Origin: Mesotoga sp. Brook.08.105.5.1
GTDB taxonomy: Bacteria > Thermotogota > Thermotogae > Petrotogales > Kosmotogaceae
Direction: 5' to 3'
NCBI RefSeq assembly: GCF_002752635.1
Contig: NZ_AYTW01000040.1
Location: forward strand, 1 to 64,000
Length of the DNA: 64,000 bases
The notes under the pieces are model-generated. The model had not been told where the DNA came from and made no database searches. It saw only the letters and a program-made list of their open reading frames with translations. The translations under genes and the position numbers were made by a program. Positions 31,702 through 40,054 of the stretch are shown here, in pieces (the stretch's first letter is position 1; each line of letters opens with the position of its first letter).

Positions 31702-32616
31702 ATGAGACTCATTGAATCAGTGCCAAATTTCAGTGAAGGAAGAAGGCTGGATGTGGTAGAACAGATTGTCGAAGAGTCCAGTAAGGTAAAGAATGTATGG
31801 GTTTTAGATTATTCAAGTGATGCTGATCACAATCGTTCTGTCGTTACGATTGCCGGTGAACCCGAAGCAGTTGAAACTGCTCTGTTCAATATGACTCTTA
31901 AAGCAAAAGAACTGATCGATCTAAGAAACCATTCTGGTGAACATCCGAGGATGGGAGCAACTGATGTTATTCCTCTCGTTCCAGTTATGAACACGACAAA
32001 GGAGGAATGCGTGGAACTCTCCAAGAAACTGGGAAAGAGAATTGGTGACGAGCTACAGATTCCAGTCTACCTGTATGAAGACTCCGCGACTTGTTCGGAG
32101 CGTGTAAGTCTCTCAAACATAAGAAAAGGAGAGTTCGAAAACTTTGCTTCGAAGATGGCTGACGAACAGTGGAAACCTGATTTTGGTCCTTCAGAGATTC
32201 ATCCTTCTGCAGGTGTTGTGGCGGTGGGTTGTAGAGAGTATCTTATCGCTTTCAACGTAAATTTGGGAACTGACAAAATCGAGATCGCAAATAAGATCGC
32301 GAAGTCAATCAGACATATAAGCGGAGGATTTCGGTATGTGAAGGCGCTTGGCTTCAGACTAGAGGACAGGAATATGGTTCAGATCTCGATGAACATGACC
32401 AATTACAAAAAGACTCCTCTATTCAGGGTATTCGAAGTGATAAGGTCGGAAGCTGAAAGGTACGGAGTTCCGATTGTAGGATCTGAAATAGTAGGACTTA
32501 CTCCACTTCAGGCACTTGTTGATGTTGCTGATCATTATCTTAGGCTCGAGAGATTTTCCAGCTCCTCAATTCTTGAGAAGAAGGTGCTGGATTTCATTGC
32601 AGACAAGGATAGTTAG
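31702..32616 (+). CDS. ftcD: glutamate formimidoyltransferase
   Basis: Transfers the formimino group from formiminoglutamate, the product of histidine breakdown, to tetrahydrofolate. The 305-residue protein matches the two-subdomain transferase only: MRLIESVPNFSEGRRLDVV, DYSSDADHNRSVVTIAG, HSGEHPRMGATDVIPLVP, and GLTPLQALVDVADHYL at the end. The cyclodeaminase domain of the bifunctional enzyme is absent. ATG 31702 follows GAGGAGGT. It precedes hutI by two bases, so both act in one pathway. Confidence 0.93.
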   Translation: MRLIESVPNFSEGRRLDVVEQIVEESSKVKNVWVLDYSSDADHNRSVVTIAGEPEAVETALFNMTLKAKELIDLRNHSGEHPRMGATDVIPLVPVMNTTKEECVELSKKLGKRIGDELQIPVYLYEDSATCSERVSLSNIRKGEFENFASKMADEQWKPDFGPSEIHPSAGVVAVGCREYLIAFNVNLGTDKIEIANKIAKSIRHISGGFRYVKALGFRLEDRNMVQISMNMTNYKKTPLFRVFEVIRSEAERYGVPIVGSEIVGLTPLQALVDVADHYLRLERFSSSSILEKKVLDFIADKDS

Positions 32617-32618
32617 AG

Positions 32619-33830
32619 ATGTTGGTTGATTTGGCAATTGTCGACGTCTTGCAGACTGCTTCACCTCCAGAATTGGGGCCATTAAGGGGCAAGAAAATGT
32701 CCTCTCTTGAAATCAAACGCGGTGTGAACATTGCAATTGAGGGAGGCAAGATTACTTATGTCGGTAGCGAATTTGTGAAGGCGAACGAGTATGTTGATGG
32801 CAGCCAGCTGGTGGTTATTCCCGGATTTGTCGATTGTCATACCCACATCCCGTTTGTCGGCAGTAGAAGTGATGAGTTCATAATGCGGCTTTCTGGGAAG
32901 AGTTATATGGACATAATGAATGCAGGAGGGGGTATCAGGTCAACCGTAAGAGAAGTAAGAAGCGCTCCTGCTTCCAGAATTGTGGCCGAGTCAATGGGAT
33001 ACCTTGACGCGATGCTTTCTCTTGGAGTTACTACTATTGAGGGCAAAAGCGGTTACGGTCTCGACAGGGATAACGAACTCAAGCAGCTGAAGGTTCTTAA
33101 GACATTGAATTCCATTCACCCAATGGACATTATTCCCACTTTTCTGGGTGCCCATGCATTGACAGAGGAGTATCGATCTGCAGAGGAATTTCTGGATTCG
33201 ATGGCAGACATGTTCTCTGAACTTGGAGAATACACCGATACGGTTGACATTTTCTGCGAGAAGGGTGTGTTCAACGAAATGCAGTCGAGAAAGTATTTGA
33301 GTAAGGCGAAAAAAATGGGATTCAAGACGAAACTCCATGCGGATGAACTTTCATCATCAGGAGGCGGAAGGTTAGCGGTTGAGCTTGGAGCCACCTCCGC
33401 CGATCACTTGATCTCCGCAGACAATGAGACATTAGAACTCCTGGCGAAGAGCGATACAGTTTGCACTCTTCTGCCTGGAACATCTTTCTTCCTTAATGAG
33501 GATTTTGCACGAGGTCGCGAATTGATAGATAGGGGAGCTATAGTTGCATTAGCCTCAGACTTCAATCCCGGTTCCTGCAACATCTATAACCCTTTCTTAA
33601 TAATATTCTTGGCGGTTTCGCGTTGTGGTCTTTCCGTAGAAGAAGCGATAAATGCTTACACTGTGAATAGCGCATACGCTTTGCGTCTTGAGAGTAGAAA
33701 GGGTAGAGTAGAGCAAGGATACGATGCCGATTTGCTGCTTCTGAAGGTGAAGGATTACAGTGAAATCGTCTACAATTTCTCTAGAGATCTCGTAAAGGGA
33801 GTAATCAAGAGTGGAAAGAAAGTAAGATGA
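32619..33830 (+). CDS. hutI: imidazolonepropionase HutI
   Basis: Opens the ring of imidazolonepropionate to give formiminoglutamate, the substrate of the preceding gene. An amidohydrolase-fold enzyme of 403 residues. Metal-site and family motifs: PGFVDCHTHIPFVGSRSDEF, GGGIRSTVREVR, EGKSGYGLD, KLHADELSSSGGG, ASDFNPGSC. Histidase (hutH) and urocanase (hutU) are not in the window and must lie elsewhere if the pathway is complete. Its stop overlaps the rlmH start (ATGA). Confidence 0.95.
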   Translation: MLVDLAIVDVLQTASPPELGPLRGKKMSSLEIKRGVNIAIEGGKITYVGSEFVKANEYVDGSQLVVIPGFVDCHTHIPFVGSRSDEFIMRLSGKSYMDIMNAGGGIRSTVREVRSAPASRIVAESMGYLDAMLSLGVTTIEGKSGYGLDRDNELKQLKVLKTLNSIHPMDIIPTFLGAHALTEEYRSAEEFLDSMADMFSELGEYTDTVDIFCEKGVFNEMQSRKYLSKAKKMGFKTKLHADELSSSGGGRLAVELGATSADHLISADNETLELLAKSDTVCTLLPGTSFFLNEDFARGRELIDRGAIVALASDFNPGSCNIYNPFLIIFLAVSRCGLSVEEAINAYTVNSAYALRLESRKGRVEQGYDADLLLLKVKDYSEIVYNFSRDLVKGVIKSGKKVR

Positions 33831-34294
33831 ATATCAGGATTTTTGCAACGGGGAAGCCAAAGTCGGGTTTTGTTGTTGAGGGTATCGACCAGTATAGAAA
33901 ATGGCTCAGCAGCTTTGGTAAAGTTGGTATTGAGTATCTCCCTCTAGGAGGCAACACCTCCAGGAACAAGGAGATAGTCAAAGAGAGAGAAGGCAAGAGG
34001 TATTTGAAAATAGCCAACTCGAGCGACAAGATACTCCTTCTTGACGAACTAGGAGAACATCGCTCATCGGAAGAGTTTGCACGAATGCTTGAAAAATGGC
34101 AAAATATAGGAGTAAGCGGCCTGACTTTCTTCATTGGGGGACCCTTGGGTTTTAGTGAAGAGGTTCTATCGAAGGGCTGGCAACAGCTGTCCTTGTCAAG
34201 AATGACATTTACGCATGAAATGGCCGTTCTAATTCTTTTGGAGCAGCTTTTCAGGGCACATACTATTCTTGACAACAGACCGTATCATTATTGA
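33827..34294 (+). CDS. rlmH: 23S rRNA (pseudouridine1915-N3)-methyltransferase RlmH
   Basis: SPOUT-class methyltransferase acting on helix 69 of 23S rRNA in the 70S ribosome. At 155 residues it has the normal length. Signature: KILLLDELGEHRSSEEFA, FFIGGPLGFSEEV, LSLSRMTFTHEMAVLILLEQ, and the conserved ending ILDNRPYHY. It overlaps hutI by four bases, so it is translated from the same message although unrelated in function. Confidence 0.96.
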   Translation: MNIRIFATGKPKSGFVVEGIDQYRKWLSSFGKVGIEYLPLGGNTSRNKEIVKEREGKRYLKIANSSDKILLLDELGEHRSSEEFARMLEKWQNIGVSGLTFFIGGPLGFSEEVLSKGWQQLSLSRMTFTHEMAVLILLEQLFRAHTILDNRPYHY

Positions 34295-34314
34295 TTTGGA
34301 GGTGCAAATAAGAA

Positions 34315-35682
34315 GTGGAAGACCCTACTAGTAGCGGGGACCCTGTTTCGCTTATACTGAATCTGGCACTGCTTGGCTTCCTTCTCTATCTTTCGGGCAT
34401 CTTCTCTGGAACTGAAACGGCTCTCATGTCGATGAGCAAATTGAAGCTACGCGATCTTATGGATGACAAAGAAAAGCGGTTCAGCAAGTCTGTTAGGTAT
34501 TTCGTAGAGAACCCTAATTCGGTTCTTACGGCTATACTTGTCATGAACAATGTTGTCAACATACTATCTTCATCACTCGCAACCTTGCTTGCACTGCAGC
34601 TCCTTCCGAGCAACTCCGCAGGCATTGCCGCAGCGCTTGTTACGGGAGTTATGACATTCTTAATACTTGTGTTTGGAGAGATCACTCCGAAGATCTTTGC
34701 AAGGGAAAACTCTGAAAGACTCTTTAGAAAAATGATAACGGTAATTTCCGTAATCACGATGATTCTGAAACCTCTTTTGTGGCTTCTGTTACGCATCTCG
34801 AATTTCTTTATAGTCTTCATTGGAGGTAAGAAAGCCGATTTTGCTCCCTTCATAACCGAAGACGAGATTAGGTCGGCCGTCGATGCCGGCCATGAAGAAG
34901 GGGTTCTTCAGTCGGAAGAGAGAATGATTATGAAGAGGACGCTCGAATTGAAGGACATCTCGGTGAAGGAGATTATGACTCCAAGGGTGGAAATCGTTGC
35001 ACTTGAAGAGGAAAAGCCGCTAATTGACCTAATGGAATTAGTAGAATCGGAAGGCTATTCTCGCTATCCTATTTACAGAGAAAACATTGATAGAATTGTC
35101 GGAGTTTGCTACGCGAAAGATCTGCTAAATTTCTTACTCGAAAGGAAGGATAACGATGTCCTGCATAGCATTAGTGTCGAGGAAATTATGAGAGCACCGT
35201 ATTTCGTGCCCGAGACGAAGAAAGTCGATGATCTGTTAAGAGAATTCAGAGAGAAGAAGAATCATCTCGCGGTAGTTATCGATGAGTATGGCGGGACAGC
35301 AGGGATAATAACAATGGAAGATGTAATTGAAGAGCTTACCGGTGAGATCCTGGATGAGTATGACGAAGAGTCCGAAGAGATTATGATAGAGAGGCTAGGA
35401 GAAGGCGAGTTCATTGTTGACGGAATGACACCAATAAATGATATCGAGAGAGAACTTGAGCACCATTTTCCAGATACTGAGTTTGAGACAATAGGAGGCT
35501 ATCTTCTGGAAGTACTTGAAAGGTTTCCGGAAGTCGGAGAGAAGATAATTGTTAATGGCTTTACTTTTGAGATCCTCGCTGCTGGAAAGAATAAAGTTGA
35601 GAAGATCAGGCTCATTGTTGACAGGAGGAAGGTTGATGAAAGACAAATCAGAGGAGATAATGCTAATTCAGAAAGCTATTGA
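34315..35682 (+). CDS. CNNM/CorC-family membrane protein (DUF21, CBS pair, CorC domain)
   Basis: A 455-residue protein likely involved in Mg2+ or Co2+ export. The N-terminal DUF21 membrane domain has about four segments (LILNLALLGFLLYLSGIFSG, FSGTETALMSMSKLKL). Two CBS domains follow (KEIMTPRVEIVALE, YSRYPIYRENIDRIVGVCYA, and the second with HLAVVIDEYGGTAGIITMED). A C-terminal CorC/HlyC domain closes it (FIVDGMTPINDIERELE, TIGGYLLEVLERFPEVGE). GTG 34315 is preceded by GGAGGTG. Its 3' end overlaps cdd by 47 bases. Confidence 0.92.
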   Translation: MEDPTSSGDPVSLILNLALLGFLLYLSGIFSGTETALMSMSKLKLRDLMDDKEKRFSKSVRYFVENPNSVLTAILVMNNVVNILSSSLATLLALQLLPSNSAGIAAALVTGVMTFLILVFGEITPKIFARENSERLFRKMITVISVITMILKPLLWLLLRISNFFIVFIGGKKADFAPFITEDEIRSAVDAGHEEGVLQSEERMIMKRTLELKDISVKEIMTPRVEIVALEEEKPLIDLMELVESEGYSRYPIYRENIDRIVGVCYAKDLLNFLLERKDNDVLHSISVEEIMRAPYFVPETKKVDDLLREFREKKNHLAVVIDEYGGTAGIITMEDVIEELTGEILDEYDEESEEIMIERLGEGEFIVDGMTPINDIERELEHHFPDTEFETIGGYLLEVLERFPEVGEKIIVNGFTFEILAAGKNKVEKIRLIVDRRKVDERQIRGDNANSESY

Positions 35683-36028
35683 GGCAAAGGATAGATCCTA
35701 TTCGCCATATTCAGGGTTTCCTGTTGGTGCGGCCTTGCTTACTGAGGAAGGCGAAGTGTTCGTTGGAACCAATGTAGAAAACAGTTCTTATGGACTTTCC
35801 ATCTGTGCCGAAAGATCTGCGATTGTCTCGGCTGTCTCACAAGGATACAGGAAGTTCAGGAGTATTGCAATAGTTAGTAACAGAAAGGAACCGACTTCTC
35901 CGTGCGGGGCCTGCAGACAGTTCATGGCAGAATTTGGCAATTTCGAAGTGATTCTAGTGGGCGATGGAATAACCAAGAGAACTACTTCCTATGAGCTCCT
36001 GCCACTGCATTTTGAGATGGAGAAGTAA
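35636..36028 (+). CDS. cdd: cytidine deaminase
   Basis: Deaminates cytidine and deoxycytidine to uridine forms in pyrimidine salvage. The 131-residue protein shows SPYSGFPVGAALLTEEGE, NVENSSYGLSICAERSAIVS with the catalytic C-A-E, and SPCGACRQFMAEF with the zinc cysteines. ATG 35636 follows AGGAGGAAGG; ATG 35660 behind GGAG is an alternative. It starts inside the preceding gene. Together with the nucleoside importer and phosphorylase in this window it supports nucleoside use. Confidence 0.94.
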   Translation: MKDKSEEIMLIQKAIEAKDRSYSPYSGFPVGAALLTEEGEVFVGTNVENSSYGLSICAERSAIVSAVSQGYRKFRSIAIVSNRKEPTSPCGACRQFMAEFGNFEVILVGDGITKRTTSYELLPLHFEMEK

Positions 36029-36029
36029 G

Positions 36030-36566
36030 ATGGAGCATTCGATAAGAAAGGAGAAAATCTTTTCGGGCAGAATTCTTGATCTTGAAAGACACACCGTCTC
36101 AATCCAAGACGGTACTACGGCATTTAGAGAGGTTGTTCGTCATCCCGGTGCCGTTGCTGTCGTTCCATTCGTAGATGATAAATTGCTGCTCGTGAAGCAA
36201 TACCGTTTCCCCGTTCAGAAGTTCATGCTCGAGATACCTGCCGGAAAGCTTGATGCCGGTGAGAACCCAGAAGACTGCGCCAGAAGAGAACTGCTGGAAG
36301 AGACGGGATATGTTACAAGATACTTACGCAAACTGACTACGATTGAGACTTCGCCGGGATTTTCCGATGAGATAATTCATATCTACCTTGCAGAGGTGGA
36401 AAGGGTTCAGGATCCCTGTCCCGATGAAGGAGAGTTTGTGGTGCCGATTCTGATCGACTCAAGAGAGGCGATCAGAATGATTGTTGACGGACAAATAACT
36501 GATAGCAAGAGTATTTCGGGGATTTTACTTGCTTTTGCTGGAAGGGAAAGTGATGATGATGATTAG
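36030..36566 (+). CDS. NUDIX hydrolase, ADP-ribose pyrophosphatase-like
   Basis: Hydrolyses a nucleoside diphosphate linked to another group; the sequence resembles ADP-ribose pyrophosphatases. The NUDIX box is GKLDAGENPEDCARRELLEE followed by TGY, around residues 71-93. VVRHPGAVAVVPFVDDKLLL and QYRFPVQKFMLEIPAGKL are typical of this subgroup. ATG 36030 has GGAG seven bases ahead and lies one base after the cdd stop. About 178 residues. Overlaps gltX by 14 bases. Confidence 0.92.
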   Translation: MEHSIRKEKIFSGRILDLERHTVSIQDGTTAFREVVRHPGAVAVVPFVDDKLLLVKQYRFPVQKFMLEIPAGKLDAGENPEDCARRELLEETGYVTRYLRKLTTIETSPGFSDEIIHIYLAEVERVQDPCPDEGEFVVPILIDSREAIRMIVDGQITDSKSISGILLAFAGRESDDDD

Positions 36567-38007
36567 AGTAAGGTTTGCGCCCAGCCCTACTGGATACCTT
36601 CATGTTGGTGGTGCCAGAACTGCGTTGTTCAATTACCTGTTTGCGAAGCATTACGGCGGCAAGCTCGTCCTTCGTATTGAAGATACCGACGTTTCAAGAT
36701 CCACAAAGGAATTTGAGGAGCAACTCATGGAGTCACTTTTGTGGTTGGGGATCACCTGGGATGAAGGACCCGATGTGGGTGGGTCCTTTGGGCCCTATAG
36801 ACAAAGTGAAAGAGGAGAAGTTTACAGCGAGATGGTATTCGATCTCCTTAAAAGGGGGCTAGCCTACAATGTCTATGCTTATCCTGAAGACATTGAAGCG
36901 CTTCACGATGAAATGCTTTCAAAAGGAAAGGCACCTCATTATTCTCAAGAGATGCTGGAGGTCTTCAACTCGCCAGAAAGGGTTTCGGAGTTCGAAGCCA
37001 AAGGACTTAATCCGGTTGTCTTCTTTAACATGCCACGCAAGGAGTACAGGCTTCCCGATAAAATCAAAGGCGAGGTTGTTTTCAAAGAGGGAGCAATTGG
37101 AGACTTTGTGATAATGCGGTCCAACGGTCAACCAATATATAATTTTGCGGTAGTTGCTGATGACATTTCTATGGAGATTTCTCACGTTTTACGAGGAGAT
37201 GATCATCTATCTAATACCCTAAGGCAACTTGCTCTTTATGAAGCTTTTGGAGCACCAATACCATCTTTTGCACACTTGTCGATGATTCTTGGGCCAGATG
37301 GAAAGAAGTTGAGCAAAAGACATGGAGATACATCTGTAGAGCAATTCAGAGAGAAAGGCTTTTTGCCAGAATCTTTCTTCAATTTTCTTACTTTACTAGG
37401 GTGGTCACATCCTGATGGTAAGGAGATCTTACGACACGAGGAGATAATCGAAAGCTTTTCGATTGAGAGAGTGAATACGAGCGCTGCAATCTTCGATGAG
37501 ACCAAGGCAAGATGGATGAACGGGGTCTACATTCGTGAATGCGATGTGGATAGGATAACCGATCTGACGATTCCGTTTATTGTGAGAGCAGGTCTAATGT
37601 CTTCAGAAGAAGTCATCGCCAATAGGAAGTGGTTGAGAAGGGCAATTGACTCCGTTCGAAAGGGAGTGGAAACCCTATTGGAAGTGCCGGAGAAAATGCA
37701 TCTTTATTTCGAAGAGCCGGAAATCTCTACCTTCAACCCCTCTAGTGATATCGATAGGGGAATCTATAGGGCTCTTGAGGCCTTCAAAGACAGAATAGAG
37801 TATCTTGATGCATGGAACAACGATGAAATAGTCGGGACGATCAGAGCAGTTCTCAACGAATTCAAACCCGATAGAAAGGGGTTCTACATGTCCTTGAGGC
37901 ATATTCTAACAGCGGCCGATGAAGGGCCAGAACTTGTTGATGTTATCTTTCTTCTCGGTAGAAACAAGACTTTGAACAGACTTCAACAGGCTCTGAGATT
38001 TGTGTAA
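36553..38007 (+). CDS. gltX: glutamyl-tRNA synthetase
   Basis: Charges tRNA with glutamate. A class I synthetase of about 484 residues. The HIGH-type motif is in RFAPSPTGYLHVGGART and the KMSKS motif is in GPDGKKLSKRHGD. The zinc-binding region is absent in this bacterial form. Start: three consecutive ATGs at 36553, 36556 and 36559 follow GGGAAAG. Thermotogae commonly carry two GluRS genes, one for mischarging tRNA(Gln); which one this is cannot be told from this window. It ends a long rightward unit at a strong terminator. Confidence 0.96.
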   Translation: MMMIRVRFAPSPTGYLHVGGARTALFNYLFAKHYGGKLVLRIEDTDVSRSTKEFEEQLMESLLWLGITWDEGPDVGGSFGPYRQSERGEVYSEMVFDLLKRGLAYNVYAYPEDIEALHDEMLSKGKAPHYSQEMLEVFNSPERVSEFEAKGLNPVVFFNMPRKEYRLPDKIKGEVVFKEGAIGDFVIMRSNGQPIYNFAVVADDISMEISHVLRGDDHLSNTLRQLALYEAFGAPIPSFAHLSMILGPDGKKLSKRHGDTSVEQFREKGFLPESFFNFLTLLGWSHPDGKEILRHEEIIESFSIERVNTSAAIFDETKARWMNGVYIRECDVDRITDLTIPFIVRAGLMSSEEVIANRKWLRRAIDSVRKGVETLLEVPEKMHLYFEEPEISTFNPSSDIDRGIYRALEAFKDRIEYLDAWNNDEIVGTIRAVLNEFKPDRKGFYMSLRHILTAADEGPELVDVIFLLGRNKTLNRLQQALRFV

Positions 38008-38039
38008 AACAAGAGGTCCCGAAAGGCCTCTTGTTTTTG
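38008..38039. terminator. bidirectional terminator between gltX and the nucleoside importer operon
   Basis: Nine-bp stem AACAAGAGG/CCTCTTGTT (38008-38016 with 38027-38035) topped by a CC-GAAA-GG tetraloop. T-rich tracts follow on both strands. It separates two convergent operons. Confidence 0.85.
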
Positions 38040-38042
38040 TAA

Positions 38043-39002
38043 TCAGGATTCTTTTTCGTAAGGTATTCCCGAAGCAGCAGGTGATCGCGTCTTGCCAATA
38101 AAACCGCCCACCACTATCAGCGTGACAACAAATGGAATCATATTGAATAATGGTTTCACACCTGCCGATACCGACACAATTGAACTACTCTGTAACTGCA
38201 GGTTCATCGCTTCCGCCGCTCCAAACAGTATTGCAGCCCACATGGCCCCAACCGGATTCCAGTTTCCGAGGATCATAGCGGCAAGAGCAATAAATCCCCT
38301 TCCATGAATCATATTCTCAACGAATCTTCCCAGTTCACCGACCGAAAGAAAGGCCCCGGCAAGACTTGCGAAAACTCCACTCATTAGAACTCCGAAATAT
38401 CTGATCTTGTAGACGCTTATTCCTAGAGTATCAGCAGCTTCAGGATTTTCTCCGACCGCTCTCATTTGAAGACCAAGAGGTGTTCTGTACAGTAAGAACC
38501 AGCTGGCAACAACCGCAATTACTGCGATATACGTAAAAGGACTCATAGAGCCAAAAATCTCGCCTATGAAAGGGATACCCTTCAACCAACCTGCGTCAAG
38601 GTATGGAACTCTTCCAATGAAATCGGTCTGGCCTTCGTTTCCAAAGATCGGAATCATCAGGAATGAAGTTGTTCCCTGAGCGATTATCACAAGAGCGGTA
38701 GCACTAACTATCTGATTAGCCGACCACCTAATACTTGCCCATGCGTGGAACCAGGTGAACCCCGTTCCTATGATGACGGCCATTAGTACACCGATCCAGG
38801 CGTTACCAGAAAGTAGGGTGAAGACGATCGAGGTAAAAGCTCCCATGAGCATAATACCTTCAAGAGCGATGTTCGTAACGCCGGTGACTTCGCTGTAAGT
38901 GCCTCCAAGAGCGGCGAATATTAAAGGAGTCGCAGAGAGCAAAGTGAGTTTATAGAATAGGGGGTTGACAAGTATTGCGAAGATCGCTTCGATCCAGCTC
39001 AT
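38043..39002 (-). CDS. nucleoside ABC importer permease (NupQ/YufQ-like)
   Basis: Second membrane subunit of a BMP-dependent importer, 319 residues with about nine membrane segments. The family core is visible in TPLIFAALGGTYSEVTGVTNIALEGIM split by the expected Gly-rich turns, and GLQMRAVGENPEAADTLGIS, which contacts the ATPase. ATG 39002 follows AAAGGAGTG and overlaps the preceding stop by ATGA. It is the last gene of the udk-importer operon. Homologues import nucleosides; the substrate here is inferred from that and from neighbouring udk. Confidence 0.9.
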   Translation of the reverse strand: MSWIEAIFAILVNPLFYKLTLLSATPLIFAALGGTYSEVTGVTNIALEGIMLMGAFTSIVFTLLSGNAWIGVLMAVIIGTGFTWFHAWASIRWSANQIVSATALVIIAQGTTSFLMIPIFGNEGQTDFIGRVPYLDAGWLKGIPFIGEIFGSMSPFTYIAVIAVVASWFLLYRTPLGLQMRAVGENPEAADTLGISVYKIRYFGVLMSGVFASLAGAFLSVGELGRFVENMIHGRGFIALAAMILGNWNPVGAMWAAILFGAAEAMNLQLQSSSIVSVSAGVKPLFNMIPFVVTLIVVGGFIGKTRSPAASGIPYEKES

Positions 39003-40054
39003 ATAGCAGTCACTCCTTTCTTTCGCTTCCACAGAATAAGAGTGGAGACAATTCTCTCAGCAGCCACAAGGAAGATTACTATCCCCTGAATGATCGATAC
39101 GATGTCATTAGGGATTTGGGCTCTAATCTGCATCGCGTTGGAGCCTGTTCTTAAGGCTGCTATCAAAAGAGCCGCAAAAATTATTCCGATTGGGTGGTTT
39201 CTCCCAATTAACGCAATGGTGATACCGTCAAATCCTCTTCCTCCTGTGAGTTCGCCGACGAATCTATGAGGAGGTACTCCAATGAGGTCGACGATTCCTG
39301 CCATACCAGCAAGAGCACCACTAATTGCCATTGTGAGAATTATGCTCTTTCTAATACTAATACCGCCATACTCAGCCGCATGCTGGTTGAATCCTACGGC
39401 CTTTAACTTGTAACCGATGGTGGTCTTCTCTATCAGGATGTACATTATGATCGCTACAGCAATGGCAATGAAAATCCCAACGCTTAGTTCAGTAGCCTGA
39501 ACTTTTAGTATTACCGGAAGCTTCGATGCTTCTGCAACTTCCGGACTCTTCGGAGTACCGGAGCCGACCGCCAAGGGTCCGGTCACCATATAGGAAGCAA
39601 GGTTAGCTGCAATCCAGTTGAGCATGATCGTTGAAATAACTTCATGCGCTCCAGTGAAAGCTTTCAGAAAACCAGCTATTGATGCCCAGAAGGCACCTGC
39701 GAGCATTCCGACTATAATTGAAAGAGGGATGGCAATAACCGAAGGAATTCCCCCGATATTCATGGCTACTATTGCACCTATTAGGGCACCCATCGTCATC
39801 TGGCCTTCAGCGCCTATGTTGAAGACTCCTGCTCTGAATCCGAACCCGACTGCGAGACCGGTTAGAATCAGGGGTGTCATCTTCATAATAGTATCTGCAA
39901 GTGCTTCCTGACTACCAAACGCGCCGTCAATCATTATGGAATATGCAGTAATTGGGTTCTTACCGATCATGATAATAATCACGGAAGCTATCAGGAGAGC
40001 TATCAAAACGGAGACGATCGGTACTAGTAATGCGTAGATCTTGCTGGTATTCAT
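38999..40054 (-). CDS. nucleoside ABC importer permease (NupP/YufP-like)
   Basis: First membrane subunit of the BMP-dependent importer, 351 residues. Typical stretches are MTPLILTGLAVGFGFRAGVF, NIGAEGQMTMGALIGA, and GYKLKAVGFNQHAAEYGGI, the ATPase-contact loop. About ten hydrophobic segments are present. ATG 40054 overlaps the ATPase stop (ATGA), and its own stop overlaps the next permease in the same way, so the three transporter genes are tightly coupled. Confidence 0.91.
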   Translation of the reverse strand: MNTSKIYALLVPIVSVLIALLIASVIIIMIGKNPITAYSIMIDGAFGSQEALADTIMKMTPLILTGLAVGFGFRAGVFNIGAEGQMTMGALIGAIVAMNIGGIPSVIAIPLSIIVGMLAGAFWASIAGFLKAFTGAHEVISTIMLNWIAANLASYMVTGPLAVGSGTPKSPEVAEASKLPVILKVQATELSVGIFIAIAVAIIMYILIEKTTIGYKLKAVGFNQHAAEYGGISIRKSIILTMAISGALAGMAGIVDLIGVPPHRFVGELTGGRGFDGITIALIGRNHPIGIIFAALLIAALRTGSNAMQIRAQIPNDIVSIIQGIVIFLVAAERIVSTLILWKRKKGVTAI

